45,078 bases of DNA, from assembly GCA_902984215.1 (NCBI GenBank), contig CADWAF010000251.1, forward strand, positions 1 through 45,078, read 5' to 3'. Below, piece after piece: positions 1 to 10,963 of the stretch. Below the pieces are notes generated by a model that was given only the letters and a program-made list of their open reading frames with translations, did no database searches and was not told the origin of the DNA. Position 1 is the first letter of the stretch. Every line of letters begins with the position of its first letter. Both the position numbers and the translations under genes were made by a program. The stretch is from Willaertia magna (Eukaryota; Heterolobosea; Eutetramitea; Acrasida; Naegleriidae).

Positions 1-651
1 ATAATTACAATTAAAAAAATAGTACTTTAAAACTTAAATAAATTAATTAATAAATAAATTAACAATAATTACAAGTAATTTACAGATAAAATTAAGTAAA
101 AAAAATTGGGCGAATATTGTAGATACTTTATTTGAATAAAAAATAATTTCTTAAAATAATAATAAAAAGAATATAAATTTATATACTTTTTGAACAGTTT
201 TAATTTTTAATTTTTTTTAAAAAGATGTTTTGTATAAAAGTAATATTTTTTAAAATGTATAAATTGTACAGTTAATTTTTATTTAAATTTTCTGAACCTT
301 AAATAATTATTAAAAAACCAGCTTAATATTAAAAAATATCAAATATTTTTTTGTGTAATTTTTTTAATATTAAATATTTTTTATAACTAATTGTTTATAA
401 TTTGCATTAATTTTTACTTTAATTAATTTATAATAATTAAATTATTATTATTTTAAAATTATTTTATAATTATTCTATTAATTTTGTTTTTAATTTTTTA
501 TTTTAATTAATATATTTCGTATTTATTTTTGACATATTTATTAAATTATTTTAAATGTAAAGCTTAACAGCTGGCCTTATAAATATTTTTATTGTTAATA
601 TTATTTGGTTACTTTTTTTTTAATTAATAATACTAAACAATGATATATTTA
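1..651. other. AT-rich gene-free stretch
   Basis: This stretch is almost entirely A and T, with runs of A and T and no open frame of useful length on either strand. It lies downstream of the F-box gene. I see no tRNA, repeat array or mobile-element signature in it. It probably holds 3' flanking DNA of that gene and spacer. Confidence 0.7.
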
Positions 652-1965
652 TTACATGCAAATACATTTAGATTGAGTATTTTCTTTAGTTACATTAACA
701 TTAATATTTGCTTCTTCCGTATGTTCCCCACTTAACAACTTTGTTTCCCCTAAAGTTTTCTTTTTTCCACTCCAATCCCTTAATTCTAAATAATCAAAAG
801 ACATGTTAGATTTAGTTCCACTAGTATTAAACCCCCTAAAACCAAAATAAATACGATCATCATTCATAGTTGTTTCTAATGTCCCAATATAAGTTTCCAT
901 CCAATCTTGTTTATTTCTATTCTTACTTATTAAACTATTACTTAAAGGACAAACATCAACTTTAATTTCATTATCAGTATTTTCAGTGGCAAACACAATA
1001 GTTAAATCTTCATTAGTTCTTGAATCATATTTTAATTTATATTTTAAATAAACCTCATATTTTCCTTTCTTTAAAGGAAATACTTTAGATACTTCAAACC
1101 ACCAAACATAATTTAATGTTGCAACTTTACCAAATAAACTTTTATCACATTCCTCAACTTTCCAGTAATCGCCATTCATCCAAGTGATTGACATTTCTGT
1201 AAATGATATTTTGTAATCTTTATATAATTTATAGTTTTTAAATAATTCTTTATTTGTTAATTCTCTTAATTCAATTTGTTTATTTTCTAAATATTTTAAT
1301 GGAATGTTTTTACAATGTTGTAAAACTAAATCCAAAATAAATTCTCTATTGTTGATTAGCAAATAATATTTTTTACAAACAAATTTAAAATCTTGTAATT
1401 CACTAAAATTTAAGTATTGTAAAATAATATTCATAACATCTAAATTATTTAAAATATTTGTAAAATTATTATTATTTAACAATTTAATTTCATTATTATA
1501 CAAATTTTCATCGTTTAAATTACCAAAGAAATTAAAATCTTTGTAATCATTTTGTAATGAATTATTCAACATTTCATTATCTCTTCCAAAATGTATTAAT
1601 CTATATTTGTCATTTTCATTTATTAATTCCCATTCATTATTCATTTCATTATTAAATAAATTTAATTCATTATTATTTGTAATTGCAATAATTTTAAAAA
1701 GATTAAAATTCTTAATTAAAATTAAAACGTGCTTTAAATCTTTTAAATTTTCTAATTCTTGTTTTGTAATTGTTAAATGTCCATAATAAGGGTGAATGGT
1801 AGTAATTTCTTTAATGTTATCTTTATTCTTTAATAAAGTTAATACTTTTTCCTTTAATTCATCTTCATTTTCCAATTCCTTTAATTCCTCACTAACTGGC
1901 ATAAACAATGCTTTGAAAACCCTTTCTTCTTGCTGTTGTTGATCTCTACTGTTACTGCTTGGCAT
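652..1965 (-). CDS. F-box protein with PP2-like lectin domain and CaaX tail
   Basis: A single-exon gene of 437 residues with an ATG start. An F-box-like segment lies at about residues 170-215 (motif around LDVMNIILQYLNFSEL and a following KxVCKKYY). The C-terminal half, about 255-415, resembles the PP2/FBA-type beta-sandwich found in F-box proteins: an SITWMNGDYWK stretch, a YVWWFEV strand, then KGKYEVYLKYKL and a closing FDYLELRDW. F-box proteins recruit targets to SCF ubiquitin ligases; PP2-type domains often bind glycans, so a role in ubiquitination of modified proteins is the family expectation. The last four residues, CICM, form a CaaX box that would allow prenylation and membrane attachment. 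The first 110 residues are acidic and not assigned. The PP2 assignment is by pattern, the F-box is moderately sure. Confidence 0.7.
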   Translation of the reverse strand: MPSSNSRDQQQQEERVFKALFMPVSEELKELENEDELKEKVLTLLKNKDNIKEITTIHPYYGHLTITKQELENLKDLKHVLILIKNFNLFKIIAITNNNELNLFNNEMNNEWELINENDKYRLIHFGRDNEMLNNSLQNDYKDFNFFGNLNDENLYNNEIKLLNNNNFTNILNNLDVMNIILQYLNFSELQDFKFVCKKYYLLINNREFILDLVLQHCKNIPLKYLENKQIELRELTNKELFKNYKLYKDYKISFTEMSITWMNGDYWKVEECDKSLFGKVATLNYVWWFEVSKVFPLKKGKYEVYLKYKLKYDSRTNEDLTIVFATENTDNEIKVDVCPLSNSLISKNRNKQDWMETYIGTLETTMNDDRIYFGFRGFNTSGTKSNMSFDYLELRDWSGKKKTLGETKLLSGEHTEEANINVNVTKENTQSKCICM

Positions 1966-2132
1966 GCTTTCTGACTTTAATAATTTTTTTTAAAGTTTTT
2001 TATAAGTTTTTTTTGGAGAATTGCATTCCCCAATAAGCAACCAAAAGCATAATTATGTTTACAGTAAAAAGGGAAGCGTTCCTAATGATGAACTTTTGAA
2101 AAGTGTTTTTCACCTTAAGAAGGCACTTTAAT

Positions 2133-3122
2133 TTATTGGAAATTGAATTGAATATCAATTAGTTTACAATATTCATATTTTTCTTTAAGGTTTTGAATAA
2201 ATATTTTTAGATTTTTAAATTCTAAATGTTCAAATAATAAATATTGTAATAAATAACTTATTAAATCATGTGCAAATTCATTTCCATGTGAAAAACCATA
2301 CCAATGACTAATGAAAATTTTATATTTTTTGTGCTTAGATTTTATAACTAATACATATGAACTATCCCATTGCATATATGGCTTTCTCCAAACAATGCAG
2401 GCAGCATATTTCTGATTTGTTGGATGAAAAATAATGTCTGATTGTAAATCCCATTCTTTTGGAATAGCAAAGGTCTTTCCAACAACAGTATTATTAAGAT
2501 TATTGACTTTTACGCACTGGATGCTATAGCGATCTTCCAAAATTTCATCAGAATGACACGTTACAATCATTTCATTTTCCAAACCAGTTGACCAAGCTCT
2601 AGGTGTAAAAATAGTTCTTTTGGGCAAATCTCTATTTTCACACAATAACATTGGCAAACCTCCCTTATTGATATCTACTTTATAAATACCTCCCACTTGT
2701 AAAGGATAAGAGGCAATATCCAACATACATTTAGTTTCCATTCCCTGAACTTTCTCCATTGTTACGAGGGATGGATTTGTGAAATCAGAAGGTATTGTAT
2801 TTGGTTCTATATTACACACAAAAATAATTGATTTTGAATCTGGACTCCAACAATATACACCTCCACCATATCCTGATGCCAGTCCAATTGGATGTAAAGA
2901 TGAATTTGTTAATTGTTTATAATGTAAGGAATCATCTAAATCTTCATTATTTGAGTTAAGTTTTTTAATGTAAAGTTGGCCATTTCTTAATAGAGATAGA
3001 TATTCACCATTAGGTGAAAACATTACATCCGAATATCTATCAGCATCAACTAAATAGTGAATTGGTAAGATATTTTCTTTCCACTTTCCTCTTATTTCAC
3101 AATTGTTATTACACGCTGCCAT
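2133..3122 (-). pseudogene. Truncated chimeric copy of an S9 peptidase gene
   Basis: The frame encodes 329 residues. Residues 1-263 are identical to the first 263 residues of the intact S9 peptidase at 42731-45032, and the DNA is identical too. At 2333 the match stops within the first exon, and 66 different residues follow before a TAA stop. The copy therefore has only part of the beta-propeller-like N-terminal region and lacks the whole catalytic alpha/beta-hydrolase domain with its Ser-Asp-His triad. It retains the same start codon and at least 46 bp of the same upstream DNA, so it may still be transcribed. The new tail contains an SHWYGFSHGNEFAHDL stretch that I do not recognise. It is either a partial duplication or an assembly artefact; as a protein it cannot be a peptidase. 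Confidence 0.8.
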
Positions 3123-3168
3123 TTTTTTGTTGTTGGACTTAACTCCTCCCGCTAACTTTGTAAAGCGA
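2334..3168. repeat. Direct repeat copy A (835 bp)
   Basis: This segment matches 44244-45078 in the same orientation, with a constant offset of 41,910 bp and no difference found on line-by-line reading. The right limit is set only by the end of the window, so the repeat may be longer. It covers 263 codons of an S9 peptidase gene and the DNA upstream of its start. Confidence 0.97.
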
Positions 3169-3314
3169 AATTTCCTGCTTCCAATTCAACGTTGTAAACT
3201 TTGGGAAATATTTGTCAAACCTTCTTGTTTTTATTAATTTTAAACCATTCAAAGCAAAGTAGACTTAACTACTTATTTTTGAATGTTTTATTTTATTTAC
3301 ATTAAAAGTACAAG

Positions 3315-4952
3315 TTATATTATATCATTAATAGTATTTGTTTTAGAACTAACTGTTGAAGAACAAATAGTCAATTTACTCCTAGTTGGCAATGAAAGTT
3401 TAGGTAATGATCTTGTGTCAGAAACGGATCTTTCTCTTGTGTCCACAGAAGACATCTTGGGCGTTAAAGTTACCTCTTTGTTTCTTGGAGTTCTTGGACT
3501 CATTCTGGCAATATGCTCTTCAGAGTTATTTCTTTGAATATATTGTTGTCTTACTTTCCTTACTAAAGTGAAGAAAACTTCATCAACATCTAATTGATTT
3601 TTACTTGATATTTCCATGAATAAACAATCGTCTCCAATCTTTTTTGCAAATGCCTCTCCCTCTTCATACCTAACTTGTCTTACATGTTCTGAAGTTTGAA
3701 AATCAGAAAATTCACTATAAATAGATGGTCTTCTGGCCATATTTTGTTTATGAAAGTAAATTGGAGGTAATGGTGGAGCTTTTGTTCCCTCTTCCACTTT
3801 GTTGTTTTCATCTTTTCCAAAACCATAATAAAATCCGTATTGTGACGAACGAGGATTGTAACTGGAGCTAATCACACTGAAAGGGGATATAGTACTGTGA
3901 TCTAAATCTGTTTTATTTCCAACTAAAAGCACTGTTGGAGCAAAAAGAAAAGAATCTATTGTATCAGTGTTTTGTTTGTTGCTATTCTTCTTTTTGTTTA
4001 ACTTTGTCTCCAGAGCTAAAAGCATTAAATTCTCATACATTATATCTAACTTTTCAAAACTTTCAACATCTGTTATAGAATACATTAATAAAATTACAAA
4101 GTGGACTGGTATTTGTGTCTTTTTGTTAGCAGTTAATATACTATTTAATAAGTTTCTTTTTAAATTTACTTCTAAACTGGAATTTGATTTTCTCTTTGCT
4201 TCTTGTGTTGTTGGTTCTGATAATAAATCTCCTTGCGTATCCAAGATATCAAAGTGGAAAACATCTCCATCTAATTCTATTAATTTCTTAAATTGGTCTT
4301 CTATAGTTGGTTCATAAGATTCTACAAATCTATTTTCTATAAATTGTGAGGCAAAGGATGATTTTCCAACTTTTTTGGATCCAACAATAACAACCTTAAT
4401 TTCTTGTGACTTTGGTTTTTCAAAACCAAAACAAAAAGAACCTCCACAACAATCTGTTGATGAGAAACAAATTGTATTTCTTCTTTGAAGACTGGATTGA
4501 AAAGGGTTGTCAGTATTAATTTCTCTGGAACGAGTACCCTTCTTAAATAATTTAGAGAAAAAGCTAAAAACGCCACTTCCTCTTTTATTATTAGCAGTTG
4601 AATTTCTTTTTTGTTTTGGGATTTTGGCTGTTGGCGTTTCTCTTGGTGTTGTGGTTGAATATGTTGTGGCTGTGCTGACTGTTGTGTATGTGGTTGCGTT
4701 ACTGACAGTCGTTCTGTTGGTTGGTAGATCTTCTTGTAGCGATATATCTGTCAAGTTACTAAAGTTTTCTAAAGACAAGGGTGGAGGAATGCTGGATGTT
4801 GTCACAGTTGACTGATTATTACAAGTAGTTGTTGTTTTATGAGTTTGTTCATCTTCTTCTTCTTCTTTTACCTCTATAACTTCATCTGAACAAAAGGTCA
4901 AATTGGAATTATTATTGTTTGGTTTTATATCTTTCAGTACGTTCGAACTCAT
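3315..4952 (-). CDS. Atypical Ras-like small GTPase with long N-terminal extension
   Basis: A single-exon gene of 545 residues. The first 180 residues are Ser/Thr/Asn-rich and low complexity. The GTPase core starts near residue 185: the P-loop GSKKVGKS at about 191-198, a switch I YEPTIED with the conserved Thr, a G3 motif that reads DTQGD near 239 instead of the usual DTAGQ/E, the G4 motif NKTD, and a G5-like EISSKN. Two insertions split the core, one between G3 and G4 and one of about 80 residues between G4 and G5, which makes it much longer than the 190-residue Ras norm. The glutamine at the Ras Gln61 position is Asp, so intrinsic GTP hydrolysis may be altered. There is no CaaX box (it ends NDII), so membrane attachment by prenylation is not expected. 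Class membership is sure; target pathway is unknown. Confidence 0.85.
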   Translation of the reverse strand: MSSNVLKDIKPNNNNSNLTFCSDEVIEVKEEEEDEQTHKTTTTCNNQSTVTTSSIPPPLSLENFSNLTDISLQEDLPTNRTTVSNATTYTTVSTATTYSTTTPRETPTAKIPKQKRNSTANNKRGSGVFSFFSKLFKKGTRSREINTDNPFQSSLQRRNTICFSSTDCCGGSFCFGFEKPKSQEIKVVIVGSKKVGKSSFASQFIENRFVESYEPTIEDQFKKLIELDGDVFHFDILDTQGDLLSEPTTQEAKRKSNSSLEVNLKRNLLNSILTANKKTQIPVHFVILLMYSITDVESFEKLDIMYENLMLLALETKLNKKKNSNKQNTDTIDSFLFAPTVLLVGNKTDLDHSTISPFSVISSSYNPRSSQYGFYYGFGKDENNKVEEGTKAPPLPPIYFHKQNMARRPSIYSEFSDFQTSEHVRQVRYEEGEAFAKKIGDDCLFMEISSKNQLDVDEVFFTLVRKVRQQYIQRNNSEEHIARMSPRTPRNKEVTLTPKMSSVDTRERSVSDTRSLPKLSLPTRSKLTICSSTVSSKTNTINDII

Positions 4953-5296
4953 GTTATTGTAAACCTTTTTTTTAATGTTGAGTTTTTTAGCAAGTCGATC
5001 TTTTCAAAAAAGAGTTACTACAGCTTAGAAATAATCAATGAAGGTTTGTCACATTTCTATCCTAAGTTGAGTAGCACTGAAATAACTAAAGAATCATTTA
5101 GTTTAAATGATCAGAAATGAATAGACGGTTTTTAAAAGCGTAATAATTAGTTTAAAAACTTATCTTTTGATTTTGGAAAGAAAATATCCGCAATAAGCGC
5201 TTTTTTATTTTGCTGTCAATGTTTTAAAATTGTTATATTTTACAAAATTGTTTAAAACTAGTTGAATACCGTAATATTACCAATTAATACTCTGTT
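4953..5296. other. Intergenic spacer, no gene seen
   Basis: About 340 bp between the start of the Ras-like gene and the stop of the DUF4112 gene. It should hold the promoter of the Ras-like gene and the 3' end of the DUF4112 transcript. I see no open frame or RNA gene. Confidence 0.6.
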
Positions 5297-5779
5297 CTAG
5301 GCCGGTGTTCCCTCCAATAATTTACCATTACTATTTGCACTTTGAATTGCCCTAAGATAAAAACATCTCTTAAACAATTTCCAGTTTCGTTTGTTTGCTT
5401 TAAAATAAATATCAAAAACATCTCCAACAATTGGAATACTTCCTACAATAAAATCGATAAATAAATTAAATAGCATTTCTATAGCAACTTTATCATTTAC
5501 TTCATCAAAACTTCTCATCACAAAAAAAGCAATCATAGACAGAATGAAAGAAATAAAATCTCCAATTACAGGAAATAATCCTAGCAGTGGATCTAAACCA
5601 ATTCTTATAGAGGTGTATGGTATTCGAAATGCTTCATCCATTAAATAAGAAAAAGTTCTAAGCCATTGCATTCTTTTAGGTATTTTACTGGAAGCTTTGT
5701 TTTCTTCGTGCAGAGTTTGTGATTTGTAGTACAATTCATCATCTATATTAAAATAATCGTCAAAAGGTGTCACAGACAT
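5297..5779 (-). CDS. DUF4112 family membrane protein
   Basis: A single-exon gene of 160 residues, ATG start, TAG stop. Residues 35-145 fit the DUF4112 pattern: an aromatic and basic start (MQWLRTFSYLMDEAFRIP), an IRIGLDPLLGLFPVIGDF segment, then a hydrophobic stretch, and a second IVGSIPIVGDVFDIYFKAN segment with the family's repeated G-x-IP-x-VGD signature followed by N. The family is found in bacteria, fungi and protists and has no established biochemical function; two hydrophobic segments suggest membrane association. Length is typical for the family. It is flanked by unrelated genes on the same strand, so context does not help. Confidence 0.85.
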   Translation of the reverse strand: MSVTPFDDYFNIDDELYYKSQTLHEENKASSKIPKRMQWLRTFSYLMDEAFRIPYTSIRIGLDPLLGLFPVIGDFISFILSMIAFFVMRSFDEVNDKVAIEMLFNLFIDFIVGSIPIVGDVFDIYFKANKRNWKLFKRCFYLRAIQSANSNGKLLEGTPA

Positions 5780-5921
5780 TTGTTTTTAATTCTTTTGGTT
5801 GAAGGTAGTCACCCTTAAATATCTCATAAATAGTATTCTATTTTAACAATTTATTTTTATCTAAATTAGCATGCTTATTTTGGGTGACGATTGTTTATTG
5901 TTGTAATTTATCTACATTAAT

Positions 5922-8456
5922 TTACTCTTTATACATATGCTCAATATCTTTCTTGTAAAAATCTGCAATTGCATTTCTCTTTAACTTTTGTGTTGCTGTT
6001 AACAGTCCATTTTCAACTGTCCATTCTTCTTCACAAAGTTTAAACTTCTTTACTCTTTCGTAAGTTGCTAATTTATTCTTACTTGCTAGTTGGTCAAATG
6101 ATTTATGAACTTCATTAATAATTTTATCATTGTGTAAAAGTTCGTTTTCATCTTTGTAATTAATACCAAGTTTTTCTGCAACACTAGTTAAATATTTATG
6201 TTGAGGCATAATAAAAGCAATTGGGAATTCACCAAATGAACTACCATGAACGAAAATACCATTTGGTTGAACAAATGGAGAATCTCCATAAACACTTTCT
6301 AATTTACTTAGAGCAACATATTCACCACTCATAAGTTTAACTAAATTTTTCTTTCTGTCAATAATCTTAACAGTACCATTAGGTAATATTTCAGCAATAT
6401 CACCAGTTTCAAAGAACAAAACATCTTTTGATTCACTTGGTAATTTACCTCCAAATGCTTCTAAGGTGAGTTGTTTTTGTTTCAAATAACCAACACAAAC
6501 ATTTCTTCCTCTAATTAATAATTCCCCTCTTGGATTAGGTTTATCATTGTGTGTATAACCCATATCTGGTACGTCACGTAATCTAATTTCAGCAACAGGA
6601 ACACATGGTCCACAATTTCCAGTAGAGAACTCAGCCCAAATATTATTAATTGCAGCTCCAGCACAAGTTTCTGTAAGACCTAAACCAACAATGAAAAGAG
6701 CATTAGTGATAGCACGAATAAATTTGTGAGTACTTTCAACAAGTGGGGCACCACCGACTAACATCGCCTTAATATTTCCTCCTGTCACTTCCTTGAAACG
6801 ATTGAAAACCAACAAGTCCCATATTGGTGTTTCTCTCTTATTTGCAATAGCATTTACCTTACAATTATAAGCCATATCAAATAATTTACGAACAACATAA
6901 CCAGATCCATTAACCTTTAATAAAGCTTGTTTCTTAATTGTATCAAAAACTTTCGGAACTCCAACAAAAATAGTAGGTCTAAAAGCACGTAAGTCACCAC
7001 ATGGTTGACAACTTCCATCAACTAAATATCTTGCATTACCAAATGCAACTTTACCTCCTCTTAAGAGAATAATGGATTCAACTAAAAATTCTAAAATGTG
7101 AGCTAATGGTAAATATGCCAAATGAGTGTATTCAATTTCTCGTTCAGTTCCAAGACAAACGTTGAATGAAGAAACAGTTGATAATAAATTCCAATTTGTA
7201 ATTTGGACACCTTTTGGAATAGAAGTAGTACCTGAAGTATACATAATAAGGGAAATATCTTCTCTTGATTGTTTCTTTCCTCTGATTTGGAAAGTTGAGT
7301 TATCTTGCAATCCCATCTCAATTAATTCATCAATAGTAATTAAAACTACCTTTTCACTATATTTTCCATTTAATTCATTCAATAACTTTTCACGTTGTTC
7401 AACCTTTTCCTTAGTAGAACTGTCACAATTTCTTAAATTGTAAACGATATATTTAATCTTTGGACATTTTTCAACAATTAATGGAACGCTATCCTTAAGA
7501 GAAGTATAATTTAACATTATACCAACAACTTGAGATTCATTCAAAGCAGTTACCAAACTATCTAAACCTAAAGTAGCATAAACAGTAACAAGTGCTACAT
7601 TTTGTTTAAATAAAGCTTGAGCAAATAAAAACCAATCTGCAGAGGTATCATCAAATATTGCGAATCTATCATGTTTCTTAATATCATTAACTTTATCATA
7701 ATCAAAGAAATCATTATCTCCGGCGCTACTTTCTAAATTAAAACATTTTTGCATTGCCTTTGCTAATGCTTCAACTGTTTCTTTTACTTTCTTATAAGAC
7801 ATTTCTTCCTTTGTTTCTTCAAATCTAGGGACTAACCAGTCCTTTTCCTTTCCTCCAATAATTCTCTTTTCACTATGCATTTCCTTTAACTTTCTGTAAA
7901 CAAGACAAGTTCTATCGGAATAGAATTCAAATAGTGCTTCATAAAAGTCATAAGTAGTTTCAGGTACTTTACGGTCTACTTTAACTTTATTTTCTCTTGG
8001 TACTCCACTAAGGTTACCTTTCTTTACATTATTATATGCTCTTTCTTTAAAATCTTCAAATTCTTTATCTACTTGGTCTCTTAAGCTTTCAGGAGTTATA
8101 ATTTCATCTAAAACATTATCAATATCAATTCTGGAACCATCTTCAGTGTGTGAAAGTAAATGACGGTAAATTGGTGAATAGCCTTCAGTTTCTTCATAAT
8201 CTTTAAGATTCTTTGTAAAAATTATTAATCGGGAAAGTCAATTATATAAAAAACTTACAAGTTTATCTTTAGCCTTCTCGGTAGGTTTATAAGGTGCTGC
8301 TTGTAAATCAGTTTTATATTCACCTCTTAAATCATGAGTTAAATACTTTTTTCCTTTTATTTGTAATAAAATTATATGTACAACATAATCAATAAAATTG
8401 ATACAAGTGGAAAGTAACCAAAGTAAAGGCTTCTCTAGCCATTTAAATAAACCCAT
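5922..8456 (-). CDS. Long-chain fatty acid-CoA ligase (two exons)
   Basis: Exon 1 is 8259-8456 (66 codons) and exon 2 is 5922-8210, joined in frame across a 48-nt intron with a GTAAGT donor at 8258 and an AG acceptor at 8211. The product has about 828 residues. It activates fatty acids to acyl-CoA using ATP, the entry step for both beta-oxidation and lipid synthesis. Visible motifs are the AMP-binding P-loop IMYTSGTTSIPKG (about residue 389), AMLVGGAPL, GLTETCAGA, and the acyl-CoA synthetase signature from FFETGDI through DRKKNLVKLMSGEYV (about 665-693). The first 35 residues contain hydrophobic stretches that suggest an N-terminal membrane anchor. It is about 130 residues longer than the usual 690, mainly through the N-terminal region, and an internal ATG at 7878-7880 is not the start because the frame stays open and conserved above it. 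Confidence 0.93.
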
Positions 8457-8770
8457 TTTTAATTAGATCTTGGCAATTTTTTAATTGTTGTAAAAAAATA
8501 GTGTTTTGGCTTGAAAGGCTATAAATATACTGACAGCGTGGTGCAGGAGATTATAAGGGAACATTTTGTTTATTGAGACTCTTTGCGGTGAGGAACTTCA
8601 TTTACCGTCCAATCTAAATTTTTGTGTGGTGAGTTCTGTACTTATTCACGTTGGAGAATTAATAAAAATCTTTTTACAAAATGCTAATCCTTAATGCCTC
8701 AAATAAAAATTTGTTAATAAAGAAATAATGGTAAATAAATGTCATGGACTTTCAAATTTATTTCTAATAT
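8457..8770. other. Intergenic spacer, no gene seen
   Basis: About 310 bp between the acyl-CoA synthetase start and the copine stop, both on the minus strand. It should contain the synthetase promoter and the copine 3' untranslated region. No open frame or RNA gene is visible. Confidence 0.6.
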
Positions 8771-10662
8771 TTACATTTTCTTTGGGTTTGGTTTAATACT
8801 CTTAGATTTAAAGTATTCAATAATTTGATTTGGTATTTCTGCTAAAGTTTCATTTGCTAATGTTTGATAATTGAGTGAATTAAACTTTCTAAATGGAACA
8901 AATTGAACAATATCTCTTGCAGCATAATCGTTACCACTTCTTAATTTTTGATCCTTTTTTAGTAAATAAATAATAATTTTAAAACAATAATTAAAAAAAA
9001 ACTTACGTCACTATCTAAGAATTCCATTGATGAAAACTCTGCAGATCCCACACCAACAATTACAATACTTAAAGGATAATGTGAAGCTTTTACAATCTCT
9101 CTAACTGTTTCAGCCATATCTGTAATAACACCATCAGTAATAATTAAAAGAATAAAATACTTTTGATTTTGTTGACTATTTTCCATTTCTGCATTTTGTG
9201 ATAATTTAACAGCTGTCTCTAAAACTGGTTGGAAATTTGTTGGACCATACAATTGTACATTATTTAATGCTTGTCTATATGATTGTAAAATACCATTTAC
9301 TCCAGAACATTGTGGATTGCTTGGATTACCATTTAAAGCAAAACAGTGAGAAACAGCTCCATTTATTTTAGCACCAAATCCAAAACTAGGGAATAATCCA
9401 TCACTGTCATAATAAGCCAAAACGTCACCAACTATTTAATTAAATAATTAAATAATAATTTTAAATAACATACCTGCTCTAATTGCCATTTCATATTCAT
9501 TCATTTTACCACCAAAATGAAGACTATTTACATCATTTGGATTACCATTAGATGCTGTGAAATCTATACTAACCATTAACGAGATTTCTAAACCACCTAA
9601 TAAATAATCTATAAAACTAAATACTTCTTCAACTTTAAATGTATGTAAATATAATTTACCAGCTTCTTTTGCTTTCTTCTTTTTATTTTCATATGAACCA
9701 TCATCTATTAAAACTAATGGTGTACGTCTTTCATATGCTTCTTTTAATTGTTGTAAATTTACAATAATTAACCCAATCTAGTATCATAGTTGTTAATAAA
9801 AAATATTTTCAAAAATATAAAACAACATACAAAATCATGTGACGAATGTTTATCCCAATCAAAAACTAAAATTCTTAAAGGTAAAGAATAATCACCATTA
9901 CAAAGTCTTTGTACATTAACTTGTCCAGCTCCCCAACTTGGATTTAAATCATTCATAATCACTTCACTTTTAACAACATCAACCCATTGATTATTATTTA
10001 CTTGTTTTTGAATAATATAATATGGATCCTATTAATTATTTATTTTAATTATTATTTTAATTATTATTTTAATTATTTCAATAAAATGAATTATAAAAAT
10101 TTTAAAAATAAAAAAAAACATACGGATTTACCTAAAAAATCTTTTCTTGGTAAATTTTCACCACGAAAGCCTAGATGAATAACATCTTGTCTACCTGATC
10201 TTTCTTCAACTCTAATATTTAGAGTTGAATGACCCATAGGTTTACCATATCTATCTTTTAATGGTCTAGAAAAATTAGATGCCGAAACTATCTCAGCTAA
10301 TTTTACATCTAGTTGTCCTAAGAAATCATCATCATTTAAACTAGAAGTACCATTATCAATATCATAAACTCTAAATGTTAATGGTTGGATTTCTTCAAAT
10401 TTATAATCTAATACGAAAGTTTTATTAAAGGAAGGATTTACTGTTATTGTTTTCACATTGTTAAAAAGATTGTTAATAAACAATTTTACTTACAATTATC
10501 TTTAACTACTTCAGTTCTTCCACTTTCTTTGCCGTTAAGATATAATACACAACAAGGATCGGATTTTGATAAAACATCTTTGTTTTTTAAGTTTTGGCAA
10601 GAAATAAATAATTCCACTTTCATTTGAGGAGCGGAAGGTGTTGGAGTAGAAGTTGATAACAT
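8771..10662 (-). CDS. Copine (two C2 domains and a copine-type vWA domain), six exons
   Basis: Reconstructed exons are 10494-10662, 10124-10440, 9831-10028, 9474-9777, 9007-9431 and 8771-8953; introns are 53, 95, 53, 42 and 53 nt with GTAAGT or GTATGT donors, and all junctions keep frame, giving 531 residues, the usual copine length. Copines are calcium-dependent phospholipid-binding proteins that move to membranes when calcium rises. The first C2 domain includes the [20 protein letters not shown] start and the FRVYDID strand; the second includes [15 protein letters not shown] joined to DPYY and [12 protein letters not shown]; the Asp pairs expected for calcium are present in both. The vWA part shows [12 protein letters not shown], the [19 protein letters not shown] segment and [12 protein letters not shown]. 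It ends with the VQFVPFRKF motif typical of copines. The start ATG at 10660-10662 precedes a Ser/Thr/Pro-rich leader. Confidence 0.93.
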
Positions 10663-10963
10663 TTTTTTATTGTTGATGATTTTAAATCAGTTATTGACAT
10701 TGACAATAAAGAGCTGCACAGTTTCACTTCAGAAAAGAAAAGTATTGCTCTCAGTCTATCTATTTTGCGGTTCTTCTCTCATGTACACAGTTTAATTATA
10801 TGACTTACATCTTGTAGAACACAAAATTAAACGAAATAAAAAATCAAAGGAGAAGCAATTGAACTATTTGTAAACGACTAAAGTTCAATCTGGAAATTAA
10901 AAGTTGTACTCTTCTTCAAAATAAAAAAAACAAAATTAATTCAATTTGAGAAATAAAAAAAAA
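10663..10963. promoter_or_regulatory. Shared divergent promoter region
   Basis: About 300 bp separates the start codons of the minus-strand copine and the plus-strand Tpt1 gene, so the promoters of both must lie here. There is no open frame. I could not define a core element beyond general AT richness. Confidence 0.5.

Noticed and set aside
3283..3537. Plus-strand frames opposite the Ras-like gene
   Set aside because: Hydrophobic products arise from antisense reading of Ser/Thr/Asn-rich codons; no independent support.
10946..10963. Upstream extension of the Tpt1 frame
   Set aside because: The extra six codons start with TTG; the first ATG at 10964 fits a eukaryotic start and the family.
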